From the NCBI RefSeq assembly GCF_905475465.1, contig NC_062252.1, positions 6,696,001 to 6,760,000 on the forward strand: DNA of 64,000 nucleotides, read 5' to 3'. The translations under genes and the position numbers were made by a program. The DNA is from Pieris napi (Eukaryota > Arthropoda > Insecta > Lepidoptera > Pieridae). Each line of letters begins with the position of its first letter. Within the stretch, counting starts at the first letter, position 1. Under the pieces are notes generated by a model. It was not told the origin of the DNA, did not search any database, and saw nothing but the letters and a program-made list of their open reading frames with translations. This document shows, one piece after another, positions 45,893-56,900 of this stretch.

Positions 45893-46224
45893 GCACAGAG
45901 CGCCCCACGCTTTTTTACAATAATACCAGTATTTTTTTATCATTACCATTTTCAGCCTCAATTAGGAATTATTTTTCACTTTTTAGTTTGATGTGCTTTA
46001 AAAGCGTGTGTTCTAGTTTTTTTAAACTATTATTTATTTTTTAGTTAAATTTTTTATATTTTTTTTTCATTTTTTTTCTGATTATTGCATTGTCATCGAT
46101 CTTTGACAGGTGTGCAAAGTTTGAATTAAATCTGTCCGTTAAAAGTGGGTCAAAATCGAATCCGAAGGAGTCGGTTACATACATACATACAGGTGAAGCT
46201 AATATAAAGCGTGTAATTAGAAGC
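45893..46224. mobile_element. ACACGCTTTATA-family repeat, copy 2
   Basis: Contains TTTTCAGCCTCAATTAGGAA, TTTGATGTGCTTTAAAAGCG, then the inverse of the 33349 end: ATTGCATTGTCATCGATC, GTCAAAATCGAATCCGAAGG and AATATAAAGCGTGTAAT. A CATACATACATAC run lies before the end. It is non-coding. Confidence 0.65.
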
Positions 46225-46234
46225 ATTTCCTATG

Positions 46235-46295
46235 CATTTCTTTATTGACGTTCAAAATATTGTGTTACCTAAATGAATAAATGATTTTAAACTTG
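46235..46295 (+). repeat. LINE-type 3' tail, short
   Basis: TTATTGACGTTCAAAATATT, GTGTTACCTAAATGAATAAA then TGATTTTAAACTTGAATTTG. This is the last ~60 bp of the tail family at 3896. Confidence 0.5.
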
Positions 46296-48680
46296 AATTT
46301 GAATATAAGCACTGTTAAACTAACAACTAACACAATTAAACTTGGTATTGGGATAATTGAAAATGCCTTTCGATTGGAAATTATTTTAATAAATCTTTAT
46401 TATTTAAAAATAACATGAGCAGCATTTTAGGCTAATATTTGGAAGAAAAAGCCACTGGCGACGTGAAGGCGGCTGTGGTGTCTGGGACGGAGGATTCCCC
46501 GCCATAAATTGGTTGAAAGACAATGTTTTGGCAGTAACATTATTTTTTTCCTTAGCTCAAAACATATGTAAATCTAACTTTGTAAAAGTTTGTGCGTAAC
46601 ATATATTTGTTTTGCAATAGTTTCTTCTCGTGTTGTCTCTATCCAAGTAATTCTAAAATGAATGTAACTTAGAACATCTGGAAGCGCATAAAATAAAATC
46701 ATAACCATGTTCTAACATGTTTTCCATTTCAATTAGTTTGAATATGGAACGTTTTTTCGAATTCATTGGCAAATGCCGTTTTGTTATTGACCGAATTAAA
46801 TGTTATCGGCAAGTTGATTTCATATTATTTTTCTTGAAAATATTAAGTTATTAAAAAAATACTTGTATTTTTATAGATTTCTTGACACAAATTTATGTAA
46901 TCAAACGAAGTTCACCACTAAGTTTTAAATATATTTAATGTATAATTGCTTATCTTACCTTACCTACATATTCTTCAGTAATGTTTTGAAAATACCCAAA
47001 CAAACAAATGCCATATACCAGGTATCGATTTGTTAGGATTTTAAAAGACGAGGTGTTCAGCGCTTGAGTTTTATATGGAAAATCAAGCTGAAATTCTAAC
47101 GTAGGTTTTTATAAATTTGCTGATGTTGCATTTAAGTATTACTATGAATTTGGGATTTGTTAGGGAGAAGTAGAAAATGTTCTGTATTGTATAAATTAAA
47201 GAAAACATTTCTATAAAATTATATGAAGTTAGCTAATTAATATGTCATTTAATTCTCACTAATCAGTAACCAAAAGCATTGACTTTGCATTAGGAAAAAA
47301 AGACACAAACCTGGTAGGCGCAAGATGTCTTGGCTTGATTAAAATTAAAAGAGTTCTGGGGATCTATGAGCAAGGAGATCGCCGCAACAGTTATGTTTAT
47401 GGTATCTATGGTGATAGTCAGAAGTCGCTAAGTCCAGATTACTGCCGAAAATCGATAGTAACTTAAACTAATGTAGAACTATTAAACCAATATTGGGTAT
47501 TGATGAGCTGTTTGCGGTTTTCAATCGTCGAACATTGATTTATTCGGTACCCGAATTAGGGCCTGTGTATGCTGATAATAAAACCGCACATTTAGGATAA
47601 TACAAATTAAAATATAGTTTGTAATTTGAAAGCCCTTAGGCGATTTTCAACCAAGCACATGATATTATACTTGACTCTAATGAATTGTGCAATCAATAAT
47701 AATTGTATGTTAAGAAATGTATTTTTATGAACAGGCGGCAGTCAAAGAAGGATATTTCTTATTTTACGAATTTTAATAGTATATTAGTTTGTAATACATA
47801 CTATTACTAGGATATATTAGCATGAGGGAAGAAGATATTGCTTGCCTGGTACTCTGGCTCATTTTTTAGATGATTTGTTAGTTTACGGGACACATTACGT
47901 GTCTACTATGAACTTTGATTTCACTCGGATGCTTGCGACAGGTAATTTTGTTTATTTTTTTTCTATTTCAAATTATAAAATTCTGATCGTCAACATAATA
48001 ATAGTAATAAATCTTGTATAAACTAGTACTATTATCAATATTTCACTGACTTTTACTCTCTCTTTAACTCATCTTTAACTCCATTACCCTCATAACTCAA
48101 ACTTTTGAAGCAATTAATGCAATTTGGACATAACCTTGAAATATAATGCGCTTGCTTGGAAGTTTACTTAATTTTACATTCATACAAACCGATTCTTGTT
48201 TTATAAAGTCTATTAAAAAAAGGTAAAACGAACATCTTATTAATTCGTTGAAAAACTTGACACATATAATTATGTAACGAATAAAAATGTATCGATTCAC
48301 ATTTTCAAAGTGTATATTTAATAATATTGTAGTCTCATAAAAGTATTTCCTAATACATATGAAATTATTCTATCATCGAGCCAAGTATATTTAAAGTAAA
48401 TTGAGAAATGCAGCCAAATCAGATAGGTACAATGTCGTATATTAAGATTCTAATAAAGAGTTGGCGTTCTCAAGGGGTTCGAGGGCTTGAAATATGTGAC
48501 TTGATGGTTATGCTCCACGGAGCGCGGAAGAAAAGTGGTCTTGAGGCTTTTAATACATAAGCCTTGAGCTCTGTGTGAATGATGTTTGAGAGACTTTTAT
48601 AATCATTGATTCGTGAATTGTTGATGTTATTTTACTAGATGTTTTTATAGGTATGTTGCCCTTATATATTATGAATATAA
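46296..48680. other. Unassigned DNA
   Basis: A 46440-46510 patch is G+C-richer but not recognised. Otherwise A+T-rich without supported features. Confidence 0.4.
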
Positions 48681-49100
48681 TCTATATATATATAAATGAA
48701 ACCCGTTTTCCGTTGTCACGACATAACATGAAAACCCGATTTGTCTGATTTGTTTTTTATAATATTCCTTGAAGTACGAGGATAGTTCTTACAGAGAGAA
48801 AAATTAAAAAAAATGAGTGAAAAAGTCTAAAAACAACACTTTTCTATATTCCCATACAAAATATTCGTAATAATACTTAAAAGTCAATTTGAACTTTAAT
48901 ACCATATCATAAAGTTCAAATGTTAGTAGAGGGGTTCCGGGAAGGTAAATTTTTATTTTTTGACATAATGTATTTTGTTGTCTTATCAACTTTCTTTTTT
49001 TATCTTACTAGCTAGACCGGTGTCCCGAATAGCAGAATAAGTATTTAAAAAAAATAATGAATCGACTGTTAGGCGGTACGATGTTCGCCGTGCCAGCTAG
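48681..49100 (+). mobile_element. Non-autonomous Helitron
   Basis: Starts A|TCTATATATATATAAATG and ends GCCAGCTAG|T, with the 3'-proximal hairpin TAGGCGGTACGATGTTCGCC just before the end, as Helitrons require. It shares TGTCCCGAATAGCAGAATAA with the Helitron at 42911. It is 420 bp and non-coding. The minus-strand frame at 48804-48989 is not a gene. Confidence 0.75.
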
Positions 49101-49261
49101 TTATAAATATAACCGAACATATTTGTCCTGTTTTTACTTACAAATAATATTATTGTCGGAACTTAAAACATTTGAAATCCACCCTGGTGTATAAAAGGGT
49201 ATAAAAATATAAAATAACTCATAACTTTAGTATTTTAATACTAGGTGGAAATCAATTATCA

Positions 49262-49349
49262 CTTATGTAGGCAACTTTTGTATACACTTTTGAACGTCAA
49301 AAATATAAGGGATAATGTCTCTAAATTTACATTAAGATTTGAATTAGTA
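49262..49349 (-). repeat. LINE-type 3' tail remnant
   Basis: TTATGTAGGCAACTTTTGTA, ACACTTTTGAACGTCAAAAA: a diverged, inverted member of the tail family, directly abutting the Helitron start at 49350. Confidence 0.4.
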
Positions 49350-50039
49350 TCTAATATATAAAATTCTCGTGTCACAGTTTTCGTTGCCATACTCCTCCGA
49401 AACGGCTTGACCGATTTTGATGAAATTTTTTGTGCTTATCCGGTATCTATGAGAATCGGCCAACATCTAATTTTCATCCCCCTAAATGTTAGGGGTAGTC
49501 CACCCCTAAATTTTTTATTTATATTTTTTTAAGACAAAATTTCTATTTTTTTATGATACAACATTAAAAAATACATACAACCCCTAATTTTCACCGCTCT
49601 ACGATCGCCGATAATTGACGCCTAAATCAGTAAGCTTCTAAACCTAACGTATTTTTTTAAAAACATTTTTAAGCTTTTGTGACTAAAATCATACCAATGA
49701 CTAATATTAATTATTTTATATATATATACTAGCTGATCCGGCAAACGTCGTTTTGCCATCATTTATAATAAAAAATAGGGGTTGATCGTAGAGCGGTGAA
49801 AATTAGGGGTTGTATGTATTTTTTAATGTTGTATCATAAAAAAATAGAAATTTTGTCTTAAAAAAAAATAAAAAAAAAGTTAGGGGTGGACTACCCCTAA
49901 CATTTAGGGGGATGAAAAATAGATGTTGGCCGATTCTCATAGATACCGGATAAGCACAAAAAATTTCATCAAAATCGGTCAAGCCGTTTCGGAGGAGTAT
50001 GGCAACGAAAACTGTGACACGAGAATTTTAAATATTAGA
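49350..50039. mobile_element. Helitron pair forming a large palindrome
   Basis: The first copy starts A|TCTAATATATAAAATTCTCG at 49350 on the plus strand. The second runs from its CTAG end (49729-49732, inverse orientation) to its TC start (50039-50038). About 260 bp next to each TC start (CGAAACGGCTTGACCGATTT, GTGCTTATCCGGTATCTATG, CCCCCTAAATGTTAGGGGTA) are almost identical inverses. The first copy lacks a clear CTAG end. Both are non-coding. Confidence 0.75.
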
Positions 50040-50095
50040 TAATGTTTAAAGAACTTTATTTCTCATTACAAAAAAATATTTTTAATGCCCTTTTG

Positions 50096-50096
<1 letters not shown>

Positions 50097-50122
<26 letters not shown>
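50097..50122. repeat. (TA)n microsatellite
   Basis: Thirteen or so uninterrupted TA units adjoining the 3' end of the LINE at 50125-52775. Confidence 0.9.
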
Positions 50123-50127
<5 letters not shown>

Positions 50128-50232
50128 TATTGTTTATTAAATTAATCAATTTGATAATAGTTAAACTTATAAACATAAACTAATAATAATAAAATAATAT
50201 ACATTGAAATAAATAACGAAACTTAACATAAA

Positions 50233-52772
50233 CTAAAATATATCATTAAAAGGAGTCCCTTTAGGCAAGGTTCCGAAGATACTGGCAGCGTTCCCCCTTT
50301 GAATTGCTAGACTAATTCTTTGTCCGAGGTAGCTGCCAGATCTTCGGTCTCCTGTGATGTCGACTAACCTTTTTGAAATTTCTTTAAAAAGCCTTAAAGC
50401 GCTAGGACCCCACGGACCAAGGGTCTCGACACCGAATGGGACAAAATCATATTCAGAGCCCAGACCCCTGTATTTGCATGCTTTATTTTTTTCAGCCGCT
50501 TCACAAGCCGCACCAGCTCTGTAGTTGGTTCCATGTAGATGGGAAGGGGCCAGCGTGTCTGAACAGGTTGCATCCCATACCAGTACCCGACCCATCTTCC
50601 ATGGAATCAAACTCATACCGTCCGGTCTCTTGCCATCGTCTCTTGCAATACCACTTGGCTCAAGAAGACTTGGCACGTTGACGGTGGCAAGGGAACGGCG
50701 TATGATATCGTTAAGAGCGGCATGTCTCGAGAAGCGGCCTGCACTTTTTTGGCATGACAGGCCGTGATGTCCTAACTTGTCGACATCACTGCCACAGGGA
50801 CATATATGAGGAGCGCAGACCGGAACCCCAAGCCGTAGACAGGTTGCGATTCGAAGCGTGTCAGGCTCAAGAAAAGTTCCTGTATTTGACGATGGGTAAG
50901 CGTGAAGCCAGTAGCCGGCCTCATGCGTACCCACGGCCAAAAGCCTAGCACGCGCCGAACCTGTACTACGACTCAAAAGATCGTCAAAAGTCAACTTGCA
51001 GTGTATGTCATCCCAGCTCCTCTGTGAATTTAGAGATAATGGAAAATTTTGACCTGGGCATGCAATCAAGAAAGCGTTTCTAGCTTCTTCCAAGCCAGCA
51101 ATCTCAAAGTTTGAAGGGGATGCCCTTAAAATTTTACTTATGAGATTTGCTGAACTATGGACAGAAGATAGAAAGGCTGGTAAAGCGACACTGGAAATTT
51201 TGCGAATCCCTAAACCACCATAACGGATGGGTAGGGAAGCTTGGGTCCAAGATTGCTCGTTCAGCTGCATATTAAGAAGTGATTCTAAGCTAATTTTGAT
51301 TAAGTTGTCTAATGGTGTTAAAATATCTGGGTGATTCCAAAAGGAGCAGCAACGGAGCACATACGTAAATTTTGGGAGAATTTTGGTCTAATTTCAAGGA
51401 GACGGTCAGCAGAATTTTGAAATTTAGTAATTGAAGTATGAATATAATCAGAAATAGATTCATTAAAAATTGGAGAACCTAAAAGGTAAAGGGAATTCCT
51501 GTTAACTATTTTAATATTTGGAGCCAAAATTTGAAATTTTTTTTTTACATCATTTAAATTTAAGTCGCAGTTATTTATGAAAAGTTCGCATTTGTTAAAA
51601 TTAAGCTCCAAACCAATGGCTTCAAATTAATTTTTGATTAAAAGAAGGTCCGAAAACACAGTATCCACATCACCTCCTAGGGTTCCGTCGTCCAAATACC
51701 AAACATTGAAATTAGAATTTAAATTTTTGATTATGGGATTTATAGCCAAACTAAAAATTGCAGGCCCAAGGGGATCACCCTGTTGACAACCTACTTCCGA
51801 GGAAAGTTCATTAGAACGATATAACAATTTAGTTGGATCAGCGTAACTGAGAAGAAGATAATTGTATATTTCCGGTATATGTTGTTTTATTTCAGTCAGC
51901 AGGGTATCCCTATTTACCGAATTAAATGCATTTTTCACATCAATTTTGAGCAACACGTCTGGCTGTCCGTGACTTAGGAAAGAGCGTAGGGCATGGACGG
52001 CTGCCTCACACCCTCCTTTCACACCGAAGCCTAACTGTACAGGTTCAAATTCTGAATTTAATTTTGGTAAAATATGTCGAACAGCAATTTTGGAAGCCAG
52101 ACGTCTTAGTGTTGAACCAACAGCAATTGGTCTCACCCCTCCGTCCTTTTTGGTGAGGGCAATGAGGTTCGCGCCGAAAAGAATGGGAACAATTTCTGTA
52201 TTGACATCCCCGGAAAACATAAAATTTATTAATTTTGTGATCGAGTTAATAAGTTGCTCGCCTGCATCACCCACAGAATGCGATGTTAAATCTTTCAAAT
52301 GTTGGGGTGAGATTCCATCCAATCCTGCTGCCGAACCTGGTTTAAAAGATAAAATTGCATCAGTTACATCTTTGTTTCGAATTTGAAGGCATGCTTGCCC
52401 TGCTGTTGGTGGGTCGAGGAAATATGGGTTTACTGGAGCTGGGGGATGTTTTGTCCGTAATGCCTCAAGGGTGTCAGGCGTATCTGGTGATAGCACGTCA
52501 TTGGAGAACAAAAGACGAGCGGCACCTTTAAGATCTCCGTCACAAATTTTGTTCTCGATGAGTTTTTTGCGATTAAAAGGGGCATCATGTTTAATTTGAG
52601 GTGCGGGAGAAGGTGAGGAACTTACAGCACAGTTATTCTTTATCTTTTGTGTCAGGGATAAATTCGGTTCATCAGTTTTTATTATGTGTAGTGTACTGTA
52701 TGAAAATAAAAATAAGTTCTGCCAGTCTTGAGTACAATTGCTTATATAACATTTCTGGATTAATTTTGACAA
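50233..52772 (-). pseudogene. LINE ORF: reverse transcriptase plus restriction-like endonuclease
   Basis: About 845 codons of a single non-LTR retrotransposon polyprotein. The N-terminal part (52772-51627) carries GLDGISPQHL, LIALTKKDGGVRPIAVG, LLKIDVKNAFNSV, GCQQGDPLGPAIF and the catalytic WYLDDGTLGG. The C-terminal part (51360-50233) carries a C/H zinc motif (CPCG...LGHHGLSC) and RPDG ... GRVLVWDATC. The last resembles the PD-(D/E)XK-type nuclease of R2/R4-like LINEs, cutting the target for primed reverse transcription. Lesions: one in-frame TAA at 51629-51627 and one frameshift near 51318-51360. The N-terminus is truncated at about 52775. An A+T-rich 3' untranslated region runs to about 50125. 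Fragments of the same family are at 7935, 35261 and 54560. The clade name and nuclease assignment are inference. Confidence 0.85.
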
Positions 52773-52775
52773 AAG

Positions 52776-53079
52776 ATATATATATATATTAAGCTATTAT
52801 AAAAATGTTTAGAACAAAAAAGCGTCTAAAATTGAACCGCTTTAATCGCTTCAAATATCATATACCTTTGAACTTTCCCCTTGAACATTACGGCATTATC
52901 TTGATTTAGACGTTTATGTTTATTGATTAGCGGATGGCAGGTTTCAATAAGCTCCATTAAACAATTCGTTTTGATGTGTTTTAACAGGTTTGTTCAAAGA
53001 ACTTTTTGACTTTGATTAGCTTTAAGTATCTCGATAGGAATGGACAGGTAATGATTGCTTATTAGAGAGATGATATTTA
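52776..53079. other. Unassigned DNA
   Basis: Begins with a short TATATATA run at the LINE truncation point. Nothing else recognised. Confidence 0.4.
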
Positions 53080-53307
53080 GGGTCTGTTTCACAATGTATA
53101 TAAAGTACCAAATAGCTATGCAACACATAAAGTATTTGGAAGATTAATTGTGCTATCTGACACTTCATCGGGCTCTAAGATGGACTTTATGTGACGAATA
53201 GCGCTATCTGACAGTCGTGAAACGCAACAATAGTGTTTATCCTACCAATAAGTAATAAATAGCTAATTTGGAACTTATGTAGAACTTATCCATTGTGAAA
53301 CAGACCC
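53080..53307. mobile_element. Tourist-like MITE, copy 2
   Basis: GGGTCTGTTTCACAATGTA at the left end and its inverse at the right (TACATTGTGAAACAGACCC-like with a small deletion). A perfect TTA duplication flanks it (53077-53079, 53308-53310). The interior matches 947-1177, apart from an extra AGTATTTGGAAGATTA-like insertion. Confidence 0.85.
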
Positions 53308-54235
53308 TTAATATTATATTTTTAAATAACAAAAGGTATTAGCCGTAGCTAAATAAAAATAAATCTTTTAATATTTTTATTTTCCGAAGCTAAAAGTTTA
53401 TACACTGTCTATTTTTATTGATCATTAAGTGTACGGCCGGTATTACTCTTGTTCAGCGTGACTATGCATGCAAAAACTATACGAGAAATAATATAGACAT
53501 AGACATAACATTTATTACAAACAAAAACACACACACACACACACAAAATAACAATAATCAGAGAAAAAAATAAAATGAGAGATATCAAAAACAATTTAAA
53601 AAATTCCCCTTTACTATTCGGTTCGTTTCAAGTGTGTATATATAGACTATAATATTCGTAAATCAATAGTTACTAGGATTAATTGTTATAGCAATAGAAA
53701 GTGTCAAGAAGCACAAAAGTGTAAGAATTACTTATGTATAATTTAATTCTACCAACAACAAACAAACAGATATTGCGAAATTCAAGTTCCACATCACACG
53801 GTATGGGTACACAGTTCCCAATTGCTTTGCTTGCCATTTAAGACATACATATATTTGATACAAATCGGACAAGAGTACACAGTATGGCCATGAAGACCAA
53901 AGCAAATATACCGAGCGCCCGCTTTTCAATTAAGTTCTGAAACTGTGTGTTCTGTTTTAGTTTCATACCTGTCTTTGATGTCCTCTCATAACTGGTGATG
54001 TACTCACAATATTCGCTAGCAGATGTGCTTCGTATTTCCCTGTTTTATTTCCTTTATTACTGCTAGTATTGCTGTTAGTATAAGTTTTCAGAATAACTTT
54101 TCGGAGAATTTTTTTAATAGTATTTCACTGTACCAGACTCTTAATACGAGATTTTATTCTAACTTGGTCTTCAGTACAATTATGTATTAAAATATTTTAA
54201 TCTAATTTGTATATGACATTTGGTCACCAATTTAA
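53308..54235. other. Unassigned DNA with an (AC)n microsatellite
   Basis: An (AC)10 run at 53527-53546. No genes; the frame at 53732-53929 is not supported. Confidence 0.45.
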
Positions 54236-54514
54236 GGGAGCGTTCAAGTATTACGTCACGCAATTTTTGGAGATTATTAACCCCCCCCCCCATGTAACGC
54301 GCCGTAACGTTTTTCTGTACCCCCCGCCAGACGTTTCGTGTCCACCAAAGTGACTCTTTATACCTAAAAGTAACCATTATGTGGTGTAAAGTACTAGAAA
54401 GTCGAAAATAATATTAACAATAACGCATAATTCAATCCCCGCCCCGCATCGTAACGTTTTACAAAACGACCCCCCCCCCCCCCCCAAATTCGCAACGTAA
54501 TACTTGAACGCTCC
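54236..54514. mobile_element. MITE with GGGAGCGTTCAAGTATTACGT ends, copy 2
   Basis: Ends GGGAGCGTTCAAGTATTACG and the inverse GTAATACTTGAACGCTCC. The interior phrases TAACCATTATGTGGTGTAAA and GAAAGTCGAAAATAATATTA match copy 1 at 4889. It carries homopolymeric C runs at 54281-54291 (C11) and 54470-54485 (C16) that are much shorter in copy 1. Confidence 0.85.
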
Positions 54515-54559
54515 ATTACACCACAACATAAGGCTGGTGGCAGTGGGGTATTGGGAAGC

Positions 54560-55275
54560 CGGTTATTGACTTAATAAAAACCTTGGACACCATGGCCTCC
54601 ATATCCAAAAGGGTGCAGGTCATTTTTCTCGCCACGCCGCGCCGCGCTCTTGCCTCCGTCAATATTCCAGCTATTTTGGAGCCACTAGTCATCGCTAGGG
54701 ACAATGGCAAGCGGCTGGATGGTATGTCTTTGATTCCTTGGAGGATGGGCCGAGCTTTGGTATGGCATGCTTCTAGTTAGCCCCCTCTCACCTCCCTCGG
54801 ACAAGCACAAAAAATGGCGCGGCCGCAGAATACGTGTCAAATAATAAACGGCTATCATATCGGTCTTCCCTTAAACTTTGATTCAGTTTCCTTTGAAGTA
54901 GAGACTCTTGGGCCATGGAGTTTGAACCCCTGTGATTGAAACCGTGTTTGAGTGACTGTGCAACTGAGTGTAACACAGGCGGTAATTTCTGATTTAAGAT
55001 GGCGCCTGGTAGATAGTACCGGTGACCCCAGAGCTGTGATAAACAATAAACTACAAGCTCCCACCTTTTCAGAATGCCAAATCATAAAATGACTGCTTCA
55101 CGACTGATTTCAGAGCGACCGCCGATGCGAAAACCGCTGTGTGAGTTCGAAAAGTGAGTTACGGAATCGCAGGGCAGTGCTCAACGAATAAGTATTGCAA
55201 TACAGTGAGGAAATGGTACCAGCAATTAAAGTACGCTACCACAGGGACCAAACTTTTTAAATTTGTTTTAGTTTT
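54560..55275 (+). pseudogene. RLE-type LINE 3' fragment, split by a MITE
   Basis: The plus-strand frame at about 54625-54777 carries RRALASVNIPAILEPLVIAR and GKRLDGMSLIPWRMGRALVW. These align with the nuclease region of the LINE at 50233-52772, but the RPDG aspartate motif is changed to RLDG and WDATC to WHASS. After a deletion, FEVETLGPWSL-coding sequence follows near 54893. The end (CTCAACGAATAAGTATTGC ... GGGACCAAACTTTTTAAATT) resumes after a nested MITE (55038-55175). It is an older, non-functional copy. Confidence 0.8.
55038..55175. mobile_element. Half foldback MITE nested in a LINE fragment
   Basis: ACTACAAGCTCCCACCTTTT, CAGAATGCCAAATCATAAAA, CTGCTTCACGACTGATTTCA and GAGTTACGGAATCGCAGGG match the loop and right arm of 43335-43563. 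It sits between the AGAGCTG and CTCAACGAATAAG parts of the LINE, which lost about 11 bp there. Confidence 0.75.
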
Positions 55276-55925
55276 ATATTTATCCATATTTAATTGTGTG
55301 TTTATAAAACTAAAAATTTTATATCCTTCTATTTGTATATATATATATAGTTTAACAAGGTTCTATCAACCACGGTAGCATAAGTAAATATTGGTAAGCG
55401 TTTAAATTTGGAACCTTGTCTAACACTAAAATTCGAACCTTCTTTTGACTGGTTCTTAAAATAAAACCACAATAACAACCAACCAACAACAACCACTAAA
55501 AGTACTTAGTAGGAATGTTCTAGAATATCAAAGACTCCAAAGTATTTAAATACAAAATTATCTTATAACTGTTAAGTGGTACAGTCGTCGAGGTCGCGAT
55601 AAATGAGGTTTTAAGCCGTCGTCTTCATGAAAGGGGATTTACAAAGCAGATTTCAGACAGACAACCTCTCGTCGCACAATGCTGTGTCTGATCCTTCGGA
55701 GCCCATAAAGCCTTTATTTATTGTGTTATGACAAGCTGCTATTAACGAACAAAGATTATTTTGTGGTAAGTCTATTATGAAAATTCACTTAGATTAATAC
55801 CGGAATGTTTTGAAACAGTAATGACCTAGTGGCTTGTACGTTCAAATTCAATGAATGCTTCTTTCTATACCATCACCACTTCCACTCAAAAATTTACGAC
55901 AAGTATCAGGTAAGGAACTTATCGA
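55276..55925. other. Unassigned DNA
   Basis: No feature recognised. Confidence 0.4.
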
Positions 55926-56219
55926 GCATTGTTGGCCTAGTGGCTTCCGCGTGCGAGTCTCATCCCTGAGGTCGTAGGTTCGATCCCCGGCTGTGCACCA
56001 AGGAGTTTCTTTCTATGTGCGCATTTAACATTCGCTCGAACGGTGAAGGAAAACATCGTGAGGAAACCGGCTTGCCTTAGACCCAAAAAGTCGACGTCGT
56101 GTGTCAGGCACAGACGGCTGATCACCTACTTACCTATTAATTGATATATGATCATGAAACATACATAAATCTGAGATCCAGACCTAAAAAGGTTGTAGCG
56201 CCATTGATTTTTTTTATTA
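55926..56219 (+). mobile_element. tRNA-headed SINE, full-length reference copy
   Basis: CATTGTTGGCCTAGTGGCTT (box A region), box B GTAGGTTCGATCCCCGGCTG, AACATTCGCTCGAACGGTGA, AGGAAACCGGCTTGCCTTAG, AAAAGTCGACGTCGTGTGTC, CATAAATCTGAGATCCAGAC and the end AAAAGGTTGTAGCGCCATTG followed by T-rich sequence. About 290 bp. It was used as the guide for the other copies in the window. The head resembles a tRNA with Pol III promoter boxes but does not keep full tRNA pairing. Confidence 0.88.
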
Positions 56220-56900
56220 AGTAAAGAAGGATGATCACGTACGGGTATATAAAATATTTTAAAGTAACTTACACTACGTTGAAATTTTTAAGCCAACGCT
56301 TTTATTTTCGCCTGTTTCAGTCTGTTTCCGAAAGGAAACGAATTTTTTAAATTAATACAATTTAAACGTAATTAATGTAATTTTTTTTAATTAATTTATT
56401 TTAAAAACTTGTGTAATGAAAATAATTTAATTAGGATTTTCTTCAAATACCTTTCTAGGCAACCATTTGACGCACAACCGAATCACAGAGACAAAGTAAA
56501 CATATTACAATTTAAATTTAATATATCGATTAATTTATAATTTATATATTTTTTTATATTTTACCTTATTCTGTAAAGTGCAATGCATCGTTTGCTTCTG
56601 TAATTCACCATTCAACAATCCTTTTAACCCGTTCATATACATTTTAATTATATACAAGATACAAATTCTATAAAATAAATTTAAATTTACATTTCGCCCG
56701 CGTATTTGATAGAAATGCTCCCATTATCCTTGTTATTTGCCCGGTTTGTAAGCTTAAGTTCAAGTTTTACGTCTAGATCCTAGCTTTAGGCAAATTCATT
56801 GTCGCCACGTTCTTTCAACTAATTTATTACAGTAGTTTACGCTCGACTGTGCATTTTGTAAAAGGATTTTTCTCCTGTTTTCAAACAAATCAATGCGAGA
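56220..56900. other. Unassigned A+T-rich DNA
   Basis: No feature recognised. Confidence 0.4.

Noticed and set aside
50436..50948. Plus-strand frames opposite the LINE C-terminus
   Set aside because: They are antisense shadows of the minus-strand LINE codons.
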